64,000 nucleotides of DNA from Drosophila pseudoobscura (taxonomy: Eukaryota; Arthropoda; Insecta; Diptera; Drosophilidae): the NCBI RefSeq assembly GCF_009870125.1, contig NC_046679.1:186001-250000 (forward strand), given 5' to 3'. The first letter of the stretch is position 1. Each line of letters opens with the position of its first letter. The notes below the pieces were generated by a model. The model ran no database searches. It worked only from the letters and a program-made list of their open reading frames with translations, and was not told the DNA's origin. The translations under genes were made by a program, and so were the position numbers. This document shows positions 25,457 to 38,436 of this stretch, in pieces.

Positions 25457-26110
25457 CAATACCAAAAATTATCATAACGAAAATGTAAAAAAATTTAGTG
25501 TAATCAAAAGAAGAGCAAAGAATAAGAGAATAACGAAATAATTACTAGTTATATGGCAGTAGACCGGTGGCAAAGCAAACAAAATTATTCAATTGGTGCT
25601 ATTATCTCTCGGCACAGCATATTATTTGTTAGTCGATTAAGTGCTATCATTGCAAGGCGGATGACCACTTTCGCATTTAACAATAGCATTGAGAGAAGAC
25701 TGATTTTGTATTTAAGCAGCTCGAAAAAAACTTCCCTATTTAAGGTAATCGAATACGGAATTTCGGAACATATGTTATATTGAAATAAGAAACTCGTAAA
25801 TTTGTATGCAAAAGCGAATAGGCCCCGAATCAACCGGGGTTGGCAGACCTCCTGGCCCCGCGTGCTAAACTGAAACGCTGAACGCCGATGATGCTGGTAT
25901 AGGATATTTTTTCAGAAAAGCACTGTAAATTTTCTATTTGTGATGATGCTTTGTAGTATATCTGATATGAAACTTCCTCTTGTTTGGATAAGAACAAGTC
26001 GGTAAGTATAACCTGTAAAAATTGGAATCAACATATAGAATATATACAACATAAAAGGAACACTGTGCAGAGTACTAACAAGACACAAATGAATGATGTT
26101 ATTTAGTTAT
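25457..26110. other. Intergenic region between convergent genes
   Basis: This holds the 3' flank of the protease gene on the plus strand and, from the right, the 3' UTR of the Cys-rich gene on the minus strand. Short open frames on both strands near 25.6-25.8 kb show no domain. Confidence 0.5.
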
Positions 26111-26116
26111 TTTATT
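26111..26116 (-). terminator. Polyadenylation signal AATAAA
   Basis: On the minus strand AATAAA lies about 105 nt after the stop codon at 26222, a usual distance for a fly 3' UTR. Confidence 0.5.
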
Positions 26117-26221
26117 GAAAATAATAATTTAATGTCGTGGGCCTGAAATTTATAAGTGTTTTTAGAAATATCGGTCGACTTGCTCGAATATATGTAGTAC
26201 GGTGTGACCATTTTTGACTGG

Positions 26222-29200
26222 CTAGGAAAGATTCCCGACGGAGAAATAGTTTACTGGATAGGTGTCGAATCTAACGAACTTCTCACTGCGCTTACCCATC
26301 CCTGTTCCCTCGCTCCACAGTCTTTGGGGAGCCGTTGGCGGATAGGCAGCCTGGTTCAAGAGACGCATACGGTGTCCGCTGAGCGGGGAGGTAAAATCAT
26401 TGGAATACTCCTGTTGATCGTAAGTCTGCGTTAGGCCGGCGAAGCTGTCCAGTGTTTCGCTGATGAAGCCACCCTTTTGACGACCCGGCTGTGCCTTCTT
26501 CTTCTTGGTCTTTGGCTTGTTGCGCATAATAGGCTTTTTGGGCTCCTGGTGTACGTTGCCCTTGCCGTATATCCAGTCGAAGCGTTTCTTTCGCTCACCT
26601 AGCACGCAGGCGCCGTATTGGACGTAGGGATTCGGAGGATGAGGGAACATACTGGGCATGGCCCAGTCGTTCTCATCGTACTGTGTGTCAGTGTGCTTCA
26701 CGTGCGACTTCTTCAGTCGTTCAGGATGCATGAGGCCGGCCGGCGGGGTGACTCCAAACTCATACTCAGCCTCACTGTCGGTGGTTTCAGAGAGGACGAG
26801 GTCTTCTTCACAGCTGTCGATCTGGCGTCGCTCGCACTCTTTTTTGAGTTGGTAGACCAGGCGCTTTTTGTCGATGAAGCTGCGGCAGTAGCACTCGGTA
26901 ACGGGCTTGTGACAGGAGCACTTGCTGAATCCCATGCTCTTGAGGCAGCGCTTTAAGTCCCGCACCTCCTTCAGTAATGGATTCTTTACGATGCGGAACT
27001 GTACGGGTTTCATGTTGACATAGGGGTTGGCGGACCGTTTCAGTGTTTCCGTGTCCTTGAGTGGGCGCAGAGTGATGATGAACTCGTCGTTCTTCTTCTC
27101 GATGTGCAGCGTCGGCACCTGCACCAGGTCCTCGGGCTTCTCCTCGTAATCGGCCGGCGGTGGCGGCTTGTGATTGTAGTAGGTCATGTACTTCGACACG
27201 GGTATGGTGTCCACGGGGTAGTCCTTGAGAAAGTAGCGCATCAGCTCTCGTATGGATCGTCGGATAGCACCCGGTCGCCACCCCGGCTTCTTGGCCAGGG
27301 GGTGGGCGGTCCAGAGCCATCCCATGTGGCTGGGCACCTTCGAATCCCCGTCAAAGCAGTGAGCATGGTTGCGCGCCGCATGTCCCTCTCTTTCTCTGGG
27401 TAGCATTGCGTAGAACTTGGACTTGAAGGGCATTTTTCGGCGTGAGGGTCGCTTCTTGCGTTGCTTGGGCTCTACGCAAGAATCCTTCAACATCTTGCCC
27501 TTATCCTTGACGTGTGAAGGTTTCCCGGAATGGCGTTTCTTGGATACTCTGGAGAGGTTGCAAGCCTCTTCGCAAATCTCCTCGATCTTCGGACTCCTCT
27601 CGTTGGACTTATCTTTGAACAGCTCCTTGAGCTCTGCAAATACACTGGCTAGATGCAGTTCCGGTCGCTTGTCTTCGGCTTCCTTGGCTATAGACAAACG
27701 CGGCTGTTTGCGGGTATGGGGACAAAGATCAACGCCAGCTGACTTCTTAATACTCTTTTTCAGCAGCTCGTAGTCCCGCACTATGGCATCGAACGCCTCC
27801 GACGTGGGCCCATCTTCTGCGACACTTCTGCCAGAGCAGCCACTCATAGAGCCAAGAGCAAAGCAGGCTGCATCGTCAGGCTGCTCTAAATGGGTCAGCA
27901 GGATTTTCTCAGCTGTTGCCTCCTCGTCATATGGCTTCTCCTTGAATATGGGCACTGGCTTGTAGCCGCAGTATGGACAGGCCCCAATCTTTGGCAGCCA
28001 AGATACGTCCTCCCCACAGACTTGGCACACGCGACACGAGCTGATAAGCATCTGCTTCAGGTCCGGCAACGACACTTGATGGCACAGGCGGTTGGTGGTG
28101 CCATCCCCGTACGCCGCCTGTCGTTCGGGCGAGAACTGATCCGAGGGGCCTCTTGGAGGTTCAATGGTGAGGCAAGAGTCGTCCGCGTCTGGGCAGCCAT
28201 AGACTGCGTAGGGTCCTGCCATGTCCACCAGCTTCATGGGCTGGCCCTGAAATAGTTTGCCTTTCGGTTGTGAAGTGAGGGTATTTGAGAGGGTGAATAC
28301 TCACCTCGGGGCCACAGCATTTGTTTAGGATGCCGGCGTCGTTGACGTTGCGCATGTTGAGGGTGCGGAACTTGGAAAGGCTGCTGCGGGGGTCCGAGCA
28401 ACGGTGGTCGGACTGCTCCACGTCATCGGGCCTGAAGCCTAGACATGGGTCGGTGGAGGAGGATGGAAATGTTTGAGAGCTGTCCCCCACCATGAAAAAG
28501 ACGTCCTGCTGGTCCACAAACTTTTCGATGCATTCCTTGAGATCATCGCTCTCCGAATATAGACCGGAGGCGGTCCTGTCTATTTCTCTATTGAAGTTCA
28601 GGGGCTATCGCATTTAGGTGGCTTCAGGTTCCGTCAGTAGTGCTACTTACTCTTTCATGTCTTGGCACCGCATCTGCATAGAGATTCTCACGGTGGCCAT
28701 ACCAACGGTGCACCCACGGCAGGTGAGCTCCACGTTGGCAGTGTGCACCACTTGCTGCACAGTGTTGCACATGCGCAAGATGACTGACTCGGGAAGCACA
28801 TAGCAGCCTCGACCTTTACGAGATTGAGGTTGATTTTAGAACATTAACATTAGAAGGTGGCTGCTGTTAGTACGTACCTATCTCCTTTTTCATATAGACG
28901 ACTGCGAGGGAGATGCCCTCCGTCAGACTCTTTGCCAGACACTCACCCACCATTGGGAAGGTCTTTAGCGGCTCGGGGGGCAGACATAGCGCGTTGATGC
29001 GATCTGCTTTAAGGCATGGAGCAACCCCTTTGCAGATGTCCACCTTGATACTCAGTTTGTCCTGGCACTCGAAGTCCCGGCCCGGCATGTACAGCTTCTG
29101 GACGACCATGTTGACCGTGAAACACCGCATGGCGTCCTTGTTGGACTTGCCTTTCTGACCAGGTCCAGGACAGATCGGTTCAGTCTGTCCCTTGGGAGGG

Positions 29201-29412
29201 CAGGTCGAGCAGCAGACATCGGTGTCCTTCGGGAACATTTCCTTCTCCCGGTTGTTCTGCCTGGTGGTGCATCTCATATAGTCGGCCCTGTCCCTATCCA
29301 TCTTGGTGGTCACCAAACAACGGTGGTGGTCATAACTCTTTCTATCCTGCTTCACTGGCTTGTCCTGCGTCTTGGGTTCCTGCTCATTCTCCTTCTTCTC
29401 AACGGTGGCCAT
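26222..29412 (-). CDS. Cys-rich insect protein, downstream tandem paralogue (DUF4788/DUF4776-like)
   Basis: Four coding exons in phase: 28878-29412, 28651-28813, 28305-28587 and 26222-28246 (3,006 nt, 1,001 aa). There is no signal peptide or membrane segment. The N-terminal third (residues 1 to about 330) is Cys-rich and probably a structured domain. Residues about 398-422 form a zinc-ribbon-like unit (CRVCQVCGEDVSW, then CPYCGY). A basic linker (KQRKKRPSRRK) is followed by a C-terminal conserved region with HMGWLWT, ITLRPLKD and CSCHKPVTECYCRSFIDKKR. The gene beside it at 29814-32698 has the same layout and is clearly a paralogue; both lie head to tail on this strand, about 400 bp apart. I believe these match the uncharacterised Drosophila families DUF4788 (N-terminal) and DUF4776 (C-terminal), often testis-expressed, but that is from memory of the families. 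Biochemical function is unknown. Confidence 0.85.
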
Positions 29413-29757
29413 TGTTCAATCAAATTTGGAACACGAGTCTAAAAATTTCCTTGCACAAATAATTTAAAGCACGCGAGCAACGCTACGAAAAATTCACATA
29501 AATTGTAACAATTTTTACGGGCCTGAAAACTTTCAAGTTAACGCCCTGAACTATCAATAGAGAATGAGCTCCTGTCCTACGAGTCCTACTAAAAAAAACA
29601 GTGTTTGCTGAAAGAAAATCTCAGGGCACTCTTTTTACTCCGATTTTTTTTCTCAGAACTTTTTTACATGTTGTTTTTGTATGTGGTCCAGTTAGTTCAA
29701 GTCGAGTCTAATGGGTTACCAAATAAGGGTATAAGTTAAATGCCTAGTTTTCCGAGC

Positions 29758-29763
29758 TTTATT
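29758..29763 (-). terminator. Polyadenylation signal AATAAA
   Basis: Minus-strand AATAAA about 50 nt beyond the stop codon of the upstream paralogue at 29814. It lies in the gap before the start codon of the next gene (29412), which supports two separate transcripts. Confidence 0.5.
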
Positions 29764-29813
29764 GTTCAGAGTTCCTATGAGTATCTGGAGTGTCGAAATA
29801 TTCTAGGATCGGG

Positions 29814-32698
29814 TCAATGCCAATGCATTTGCATGGATACATTTGTAAAGGAAGACATGTCGAGAGAGTTGGACTTGTGCCAGTTTTTTTTTGATGTAGA
29901 AGATTGGGCCAGGAATATATTCGGGTCATCAAATCCCCCTGCCTGGCGTCCCGGCTGTGTCTTCTTTTTCTTTGTCTTGGACTTATTGCGCATAATAGGC
30001 TTTTTGGGCTCCTGGTGTACGTTGCCCTTGCCGTATATCCAGTCGAAGCGTTTCTTTCGCTCACCTAGCACGCAGGCGCCGTATTGGACGTAGGGATTCG
30101 GAGGATGAGGGAACATACTGGGCATGGCCCAGTCGTTCTCATCGTACTGTGTGTCAGTGTGCTTCACGTGCGACTTCTTCAGTCGTTCTGGCTTGATGAC
30201 CCCAGCAGGCGGAGTGACTCCGAATTCGTACTCTTCCTCGCTGTCGCTCTCATCACCCGTAATTGGGGAGTAGAAGAATGTTTTTATCTTCTCCGGCCAT
30301 CCCCGCTGCTTAAGCATGCTTTCCACCTCGTACTCGAGGCGCTTTTTGTCAATGTGACTGCGACAATAGCAGCTAGTTACTGGCCTGTTGCACTTGCAAG
30401 GAGGGAATCCCTTCTCTGTAAGGAGCATTTTCATCTCACGCAGCCTGGCCGCACTGGGATCCTTTGTGATGCGAAAGACCACTGGCTTCATATCCGCATA
30501 GGGATTCGCGCACAGCGCTAGCGAGTGTGGGTCCTTCAGGGGACGCAGTGTGATGATATATTCGTCCCGTTTCTTAAGAATGTGCAGCGTAGGATGTTGC
30601 ACCAGTGCCTCCTGCAATGGATCCTCTGAATCGGGTCTTTTGTTCCGGTAGTGGTAGCGCGAGAGGCATATGGTATCCACGGGGAAGTCCTTGAGGAAGT
30701 AAGCCATCAGTTGTCGTATTGGCCTGGAAATTGCACCCGGCCGCCAGGTCTTGAAGCGCGCCATATCGCTCTTTGTCCACATCCAGCCCATGTGGCAGGG
30801 AACCTTGCGGTAGCCGGTGTACTTGCTGTCACTGATGCATAGTCTGTGGCCAATGTGGGGACACACCTTTTTTTTCTGAATATCGAAGTACGTGTATCTG
30901 GGGAGCCGATAATGTTTGTATAAGTATGTATTATCTGGGAATGTCCTATGCGAACACAGCTCACCGCTTAGATCTCGAACGGAGGAGTCGAGCCTGGCGA
31001 TTCTTTCTCTTGCTCTTCCTCTTCGAATCCTTTTCGATCCCTTTGAGTGATTTTCCCTGCGAAGGTCGAGCTCGGCGTCGATCCCCAGCTAACTTTGTGC
31101 TGTTGCATGCCGCCTCACATTCTTCGCGAAAAGCCGCGGCATTGGGGTCATCGTGTAAGTTCTTCTCGGACACCGTCTGCTCTTTCTTCTTACCGTACAT
31201 GTTGCGCATCTCACTGAAAATCGTGATCAGCTTTGAGCGGTGCTGCGACGTGCTCGAGGGTATGTTTTTTAGTGACTGTCCCTTTTTTAGCTGACTTCCG
31301 TCTTTTTGAATTCCGCGGGCGTTTTGGGACCTATTTTCCTGCTCTGTAAAGAACTGATCGCACAATTTGCGAATGCGACAGCGTGTGCAGATCCGTCCGG
31401 ACATGCATCCGCACGCTTCAGGGAGGTTGGGATTAGGGTCAGGTAAGTTGGCATTAGCTTTTCTATCTTCCTCGGAGAAAACTATACAGGGTTCTTTGCG
31501 GAGGCAGTCACGGAGCAGCTGCTGTGCAGTGGCCGAGACGTCGTAGGGCTCCTCGCAGGAGTTCATGGTATCAAAAGTCCTGTAACCACAGTAGGGACAG
31601 CCGGCGACTTTTGGGAGCCAGCTAATGTCCGATTGGCAAAGGCGGCAAATATTCGGGCGCTTGTACTTCTCCTGCTTTAGTTCTGGCTCATTCGTGTCAC
31701 AGGAACCCAGTAACTTCCTGCGGATCAGTTCCTGCTGCGATGCGGATAAGCAGAGCCGTCCATTGCCCGAATTCTGCTTTTTTTCCTCCAACCAAGTGTC
31801 ATAAAGACAGTCACTTGAGTTTGTGTCCGTGCTCACCGGTGATGAACGCTGGCAGTGCCACCGTCTGGACTCCTCGTAATTGCAAGGCGGAGCGGGAATC
31901 TGCGCCTTGTCGAGTCCTAGCTCCTTAAACAGGTCTTTCAGCAATCCTTGTTCCTTTTCCCTGTGCACCGCTGGGTCAGGGGGAATTTCAATACCCGCTA
32001 CTGTGCAACCACACTCTCCGGCATCGCGCGAGCTGTCGTTGTGAACGCACTGGAATGGGGCACCGGTATGTGACATCAGCCGCTGGTCCGTTATGCACGA
32101 TGTGCCCGGACACTTACCAGAGCGACCTAGGGTGAAGATTACGTCCCGATAGTTGATGGACTTATCAACGGGCCGACAAACATCGTAGCAACCGAGGGGC
32201 ACAAGTCCGGGGCTGAGATAGGCAAAAAAACATACTAAGTATTCTTGATAGGATGCACGAATACTCGGTGAATACTCACTCAAGTTCCGGTTGAAGTGAG
32301 CTAAACTTGATGATAATCTCGACTGATTCAATCACCTTCCTATCCTTTGACAGATCTAGATGGATGGTTTCGGTGACCAGAAAGGTGGGATCGGTAAGCT
32401 GGCGGAGCAAGAGCGGGGTCAACAGGGCGCTACCGGCCCCGAGGAGATCCCCGCTTTTGCTAACCGTCACGCAAACCCCCTTCGAGGTCAAAATGCCGAT
32501 GAGCTCGCAGGGACTGGCCACAAACTGACCCAGAGGATCCATTGGGAAATCCTCCACGAACATACGATCCTCGGGAAGCTCTTCAAATTTCTGGAACAGC
32601 CGAATGGAGTAAGTGTAGTCACTACTCGTACCGGGTTCACACAATTTAGACTGGACCAGTAGTACGTCGAAGTTATAGGTTTGCTGTGTGGGCTCCAT
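29814..32698 (-). CDS. Cys-rich insect protein, upstream tandem paralogue (DUF4788/DUF4776-like)
   Basis: Three coding exons in phase: 32280-32698, 30965-32212 and 29814-30897 (2,751 nt, 916 aa). The exon 3 acceptor (CTCCCCAG) was chosen because it alone keeps the frame and gives RYTYFDIQKKK before CPHIGHRL, which aligns with the paralogue. The protein shares with its neighbour the zinc-ribbon-like unit (NICRLCQSDISWLPK, then CPYCGY), the basic linker (KRKSKRKNRQAR), HMGWMWT, ITLRPLKD and CKCNRPVTSCYCRSHIDKKR. Residues about 792-859 are encoded by a 203-bp block identical at the DNA level to the neighbour, although the rest has diverged strongly. The ends differ (this one finishes SSFTNVSMQMHWH). 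No signal peptide or transmembrane helix is seen. Function is unknown. Confidence 0.85.
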
Positions 32699-33380
32699 GG
32701 TGAGCAGGCGTAAAACTTATATAAAAATTGAGTTTATAAATGTGTTTACTGTCTGCGGATTTGGTAAAACTTTGCTAAAATTTAAAACTATAAAGCTCCT
32801 CGGTCAGTACATAAAAAACGTGTGTAGAAAAGATTGAGAGGCAATAAATTCCCAGGTACTGTCAATGTCCGAACATACGAGGATATAACATATAACACAG
32901 GTCACTAGGTTTCAATATCTCTCTAAAACTAGGTCATCTGGAACAGAGTTTCGAAAATGAGCGTTGCTTAGTTTAAGCATTTTAACTCTTATCAGAAACT
33001 ACATAATCAGTTATCGCGTTCATGGTGCACCTTTCGTTGGACCAGCAAGACCCCAGCTATTTTATATTCCATTAATAACATGCATAGTCAAGAGTTGTTT
33101 GGAAAATGGGCGTGTGTGTGAGTAGCGTAAATATAATTATAGCTCAAATAATTTAACATTTGATATACGATGAACAACAGTGTATAGGTTTACTCGCAAG
33201 GGAACTGAGAATTTTCGACTATATTCCATGTCTACTTTCCGACACTATCTGCCGGACTTCCGGTAATGACAACAAACAAGATAAGGTGCGTAATGCATAA
33301 TGCAAGTGGGAGGGTTTTGGGTTCCCCGCTCCGCTCCCTTTGGGCAGTTTCTTTGCTGCATTGGATTGGTAGGATGCGTC
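32699..33380. other. Spacer between the Cys-rich gene and Tpi
   Basis: No coding exon. It should contain the promoter and 5' UTR of the Cys-rich gene (left part) and the 3' UTR of Tpi (right part), both on the minus strand. Confidence 0.5.
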
Positions 33381-34312
<932 letters not shown>

Positions 34313-34347
34313 TTAGAAATTCGCCGTCAACTTTTTCTTTTACTTAC

Positions 34348-34578
34348 AATTTCGCTAAGAAGTTTGCTAACCTTCTTCTGACCTTCCGACGGGCGCTTTG
34401 AAAGCTTTGGGAAAACAGCTGTTGGCTTGTGAGCTTTCGATGAAACGCTCAGGCGCAAGTCCACCGATATGTCAGCGCTCGGGTTGTTGTCCATGATTGC
34501 GCGGGACAGCGGGCCACTCTGATGCGTGTGCCAGACGCTTCTTCCTCTTCCACGGGTCGCGCGTACAATTTGAATCAT
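34348..34578 (-). CDS. Possible alternative first coding exon of Tpi, or a separate small ORF
   Basis: An ATG at 34578 opens a 77-codon frame rich in Arg, Ser and Lys (MIQIVRATRGRGRSVWHTHQ at the start, KLSKRPSEGQKKVSK near the end). It runs exactly to a strong GTAAGT donor after 34348, in phase 0. The reading frame of Tpi upstream of its normal ATG is open back to an AG at 34220-34221. Splicing 34348 to 34219 would join the two in frame through [10 protein letters not shown] to MSARKF and give a TPI of about 335 aa with an 87-residue basic extension. Read without splicing, the frame stops six codons later (83 aa). The acceptor lacks a strong pyrimidine tract, so a non-coding 5' exon with chance coding potential is also possible. 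Confidence 0.35.
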
Positions 34579-34672
34579 TTTGTCTCGCAAATAAAGTTAA
34601 CGTAGACGCAGTTGATTAGTTTAATAAATGTACACTTGGGAACAGCTTGCTTGAAAAATTCAAACCTGGAGT

Positions 34673-34680
34673 TATCGATA
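34673..34680. promoter_or_regulatory. DRE (DREF-binding) site TATCGATA
   Basis: Perfect 8-bp palindrome TATCGATA about 95 bp upstream of the 34578 ATG and 480 bp upstream of the Tpi ATG. DREF sites near the start site mark housekeeping promoters in Drosophila, as expected for a glycolytic gene. Confidence 0.6.
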
Positions 34681-35341
34681 GACTTGCTTATTTGTAGCTT
34701 CAGCCAAGACCCGAAACGAGGCCCAAAGCTTTCGAAACAGCAGAACAGCTGTTGCTTAAGCTTTTGTACATGAAATAAATATACTCTTTCTAGGAGGTCT
34801 ATGAATTTTAATATCGATTTTGTTCGATACTAACAAAATCTATTGAAATTCTGTTTTAAGCTTTTTTTATTTTGTGTATAGGATTGATTTAACTTCAACG
34901 GTGAAATTCATTTCGAATAGCTTTCATAACATAGTTTTCACAGACGTCCAGGTGTACACAAACATATATACATACATATGTTGATACACCATATACTATA
35001 CACGGTACACATATACAAACAGGGGCTAACAGTAAAATTGCACAAATTTATATCATCGACTTTGCACATAAATACTTTATACTACAACAACATTAAAGAT
35101 TATTTACAGAATTAGCTAGTCCATGCATTAATTCGTACTCAAAATAAATGCGCATAACTTCCTAACAACTCAACCGTCGCTATCGATGGATCCGACTGAA
35201 CTCGAAAGTCTAATTCCGCTAAGGTCTTCTTAATGCGGAAGGGAACTAATGAGAACCATCAAGTACTTAAAATAGAAGCTTAGACTTGCGAGTATTTGTC
35301 TAGGGACTGCTCCGGTTGGAGCCATTGCCCTCGTCCACTGG
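34681..35341. other. Spacer between Tpi and AdoR
   Basis: AT-rich, with an ATG/CAT microsatellite near 34965-34985. It should contain the Tpi promoter side and the AdoR 3' UTR. No coding exon was seen. Confidence 0.5.
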
Positions 35342-38300
35342 TCAGCTCTCCGCACTAGCAGTGGCCAGGGATGGTGAGGAGGCTGAGGCTGCCTCGTCGC
35401 GGGCCAGGAGATGTGCAGGTGTGGGCGTTGACGGTCCCGGTGAGTTCGTCGAAGTTGAGGTGGTTCTTGTGGCATGTGGTTGGAAGAGGTGAAACAGGTT
35501 GGAATGGTGCATAAGGCTGCTTACGGATCTCAGAGGGCTGAAGAAGCTCTCCTGGTGGTGGTTTAAAGGCGACTCTTGCGGATCGCTGAGATTATTGTTG
35601 TTGTTGAGCGAAAGGGCTACCTCTCCATTTCCATCGCCCTGTGAACGCCCTTTGGGGTTGTTGCTGCAGGTACAGGAGCGGCTTTTCTTGAGAGAGTTCC
35701 TGGTCAGGGCGGTTCCCTTCCGGTACTTTGGCTTGTGGCCTGTTGAGCCCGGGCTAGCTTCGCTATCTATTACGTAGACGCCGGGGGTGGGGGTGTTGGC
35801 TTCCTTGTGCGACGTCCCGGGGAGGCTGTTGGAATTTCCGGCAAAGAGTTTTGCCCGAAGCAGAGGTGGAAGCGGGCCATTGGTGGGCGAGGTCTGGGTG
35901 GAGCATGGTCTGCCCTTGGCCCCCTCCTGCTGAAGGGCTAGGTCCGGGTCGTAGGGCAGCTCGTGTATATTGCTGGGCTGATTCTGGTAGTCCGTATCGT
36001 CGGATCGGAGTTTCTCGCGCATGACGATGGCCAGTGATCGGCGAAGCTCAGCGGGATCCACGCCAGTCTGGTTGGGAGTACCTGGATCAAAGACATCCTC
36101 GAAATCTATGTCGTCACCGTCCTCATCGACCAGGCCTTTGTCATCTTCATCCTGGCTGGAGGAGTAGTTGTGGTTGTCATATGAGTAGACGCTGTCACAG
36201 CGCTGATGCATCCCATGTGTAGCGGGCTGAAGACTGGCAGGCTTATCAGGTGAAGTACGCGGGGGGATAGAGATACTGCTGTCGTGATCGCTGTCCCGCT
36301 TGGGACTCAGTCCCGCAGGGATCGGGAACTCGTAGCTTATCTCGCCCAGCTCTGCTCCGCTGGAGGCCTCCATTATGTTCCACATCTCGCGCTCCATATC
36401 CGTAGTAACGGAGGCGACGGCGGCTACCGTCTGGTTGATGTTGTTGAAGCATGGTGAGACTACGCCGCACTTGGGAAGCAGCTGGGAGTTCTTGAGGGCC
36501 TCCTGCTGCTGCCGCAGCCAGATTGGTGAGTCTGCAGGGAAAATGAGTCATTAGCTGGATCTTTGGACTAAGTGGCCGATTTGGCCGGGAGACGACGCGC
36601 ACTCACACTCACCCACATAGAGGCGCGGCTGCGTAGAGCGCATGTTTGAGTCCATCGACTGGAGGCGGTGCTGGCTGGCCAAGGAAAATCTGTGGGTGGC
36701 TTCCGCCTGCTGGTCGATGTCCACGCCCATCATCTTGAGCAGCAGGTTCTTGAGTGCTGCTCGAAAGTCCTTGAGGTGATAGGCGTAGAGCACAGGGTTT
36801 ACGGCCGAATTCAAGTGTGAGAGAATGATGCAAAAGAGCGTCAGCTTGGGGTGGACATAACAGTCAGGGCAGAAGGCCTTGATGCAGTTGATCGTGTACA
36901 GTGGTATCCAGCAGATCATAAAGAATAGCACAATAATGGAAAGATTCTGCGTGGCTTTTACGTCCCGCTTGCGGGCTGCTCCCAGTACCCTTAGCATTGT
37001 GCCGGCATGACCGCCCCTTCCAGGCATTACCTGCATGGGAGCTGTAGAGGAGCGCCGGCTTAGGTCCGAGGCGGGATTCATAGTCACGATCTGGCGCACC
37101 TACGTGGAGAGCAGTATGATATAGCATGACCAATTCGGATCCAGCCAACCAGCGTGGGCAGGTGTTGAACTCACTTGTTTGATGATGACGCGATAGATGT
37201 GCGTGTAGAAGGCCAGCATGAGCAGCGCCGGTGTGATGATTGTGGCAAAATACAGGAAGACCAGGTAGTCGTAGTCCATCACCTCCACAAATAGGCACTC
37301 CTGGTTATGGGCCACATCCGCATGCCAGCCGAAGAGCGGCAGGAAGCCCACAATCGTGCCGGCCACCCAGCACATTGAGATGATGACTGCAACAGACAGC
37401 AGGGGCGAATGATAAGCAAAGGGTTACAAACCGAAGCCCGCCAAGGGAGCTCCTCCAACGTCACAGTGGCCGTGGGATACTGGCCAATAGGAATTGACAA
37501 AGAGAGCCAACTAAACTCGTCTGAACTGGGAAAATGACGCACATGCCGTTTCCCCTAGTAAAACTAGGACGGTCGCTGAGTGTTGCGGACACATTAGAGC
37601 ATAACATCATCGGGCGGAGTGTGGTCCCCAATGCAAGTAAATGCGAAAGCATTTACCATTGGGATATTGCAACGGCATCAACATCTATATCCGGAGAGCA
37701 CTACATTGGCTTTCGTGGCTTTGGAATACCAGTTAAAGAGTTGTGTACTATCTGCTGCACTCTAATCGTTGGCCGGATGAGCATGCCTTTGTCTTAGCCA
37801 AGCCGCAACTCAAACATCGACAGCAGGCAGGCTGAACAATGTAAGAGGAAAAGTCAGACAAAATCATTAGTAGCGAGGCAACAAAGGCCCATCAGGGATG
37901 CAGTCTTTTACTTTCAACAATGGGGACAGAACAGATAGAATATCGCCCTCTTCCTTGAACTTACAAATCGCCGTCCGGGTGCGCACGTTGCGCGAATATG
38001 CCATCGGATAGAGGATGGCCCAGTAGCGATCCACGGAGACGGCCACCAGGCAGAATATGGAAATGGTGCAGAGCACCACGAGCAGGGAGACGGTGAAGAG
38101 GCAGGCGTGCAGGTTGTGTGGCAGTCCTATGGAGGCTAGGATGGCAAACGGCACGCCCAGACTGCCCACCAGGAAGTCGGCCATGGCCAGGGAGACGATG
38201 TAGTAGTTAGTCCTGCGGCGCAGCTTCCGTTCACGGCGAAACACAATTATGACCAGCACATTGCCGATGATGCTCACGATGGCCACAAGGATCTCGAAGA

Positions 38301-38436
38301 CGGTGTAGGGAATGTTTAGCTCGGTGGTGGGGTTGTCTGATAGACCCGGCTCCTCTGTCTTAGCGGCGGCATGGAGCGGAGCTATTGGCAGATTAAAGGA
38401 CAGATCCGTGATCGATAGGTATCGGAACTCCGACAT
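35342..38436 (-). CDS. AdoR: Adenosine receptor, class A GPCR with a long cytoplasmic tail
   Basis: Four coding exons in phase: 37965-38436, 37175-37386, 36613-37099 and 35342-36531 (2,361 nt, 786 aa). TM1 (IPYTVFEILVAIVSIIGNV) carries the conserved Asn, TM2 has SLAMADFLVG, TM3 ends in VSVDRYWAI (DRY motif), TM6 has FFMICWIPLYTINCI, and TM7 ends NSAVNPVLYAYHLKDFR. CPDC in the third extracellular loop and the TM6 sequence are typical of adenosine receptors. The fly AdoR couples extracellular adenosine to cAMP and controls energy use and immunity. Exon 4 encodes most of the cytoplasmic tail: about 400 residues, low complexity, rich in Ser, Pro, Asn and acidic runs, unlike the short tails of vertebrate receptors. 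The length is close to the D. melanogaster protein (about 774 aa). Confidence 0.93.

Noticed and set aside
26618-26956. Plus-strand open frame that recurs at 30084-30521
   Set aside because: It is the antisense shadow of the identical block in the two Cys-rich genes.
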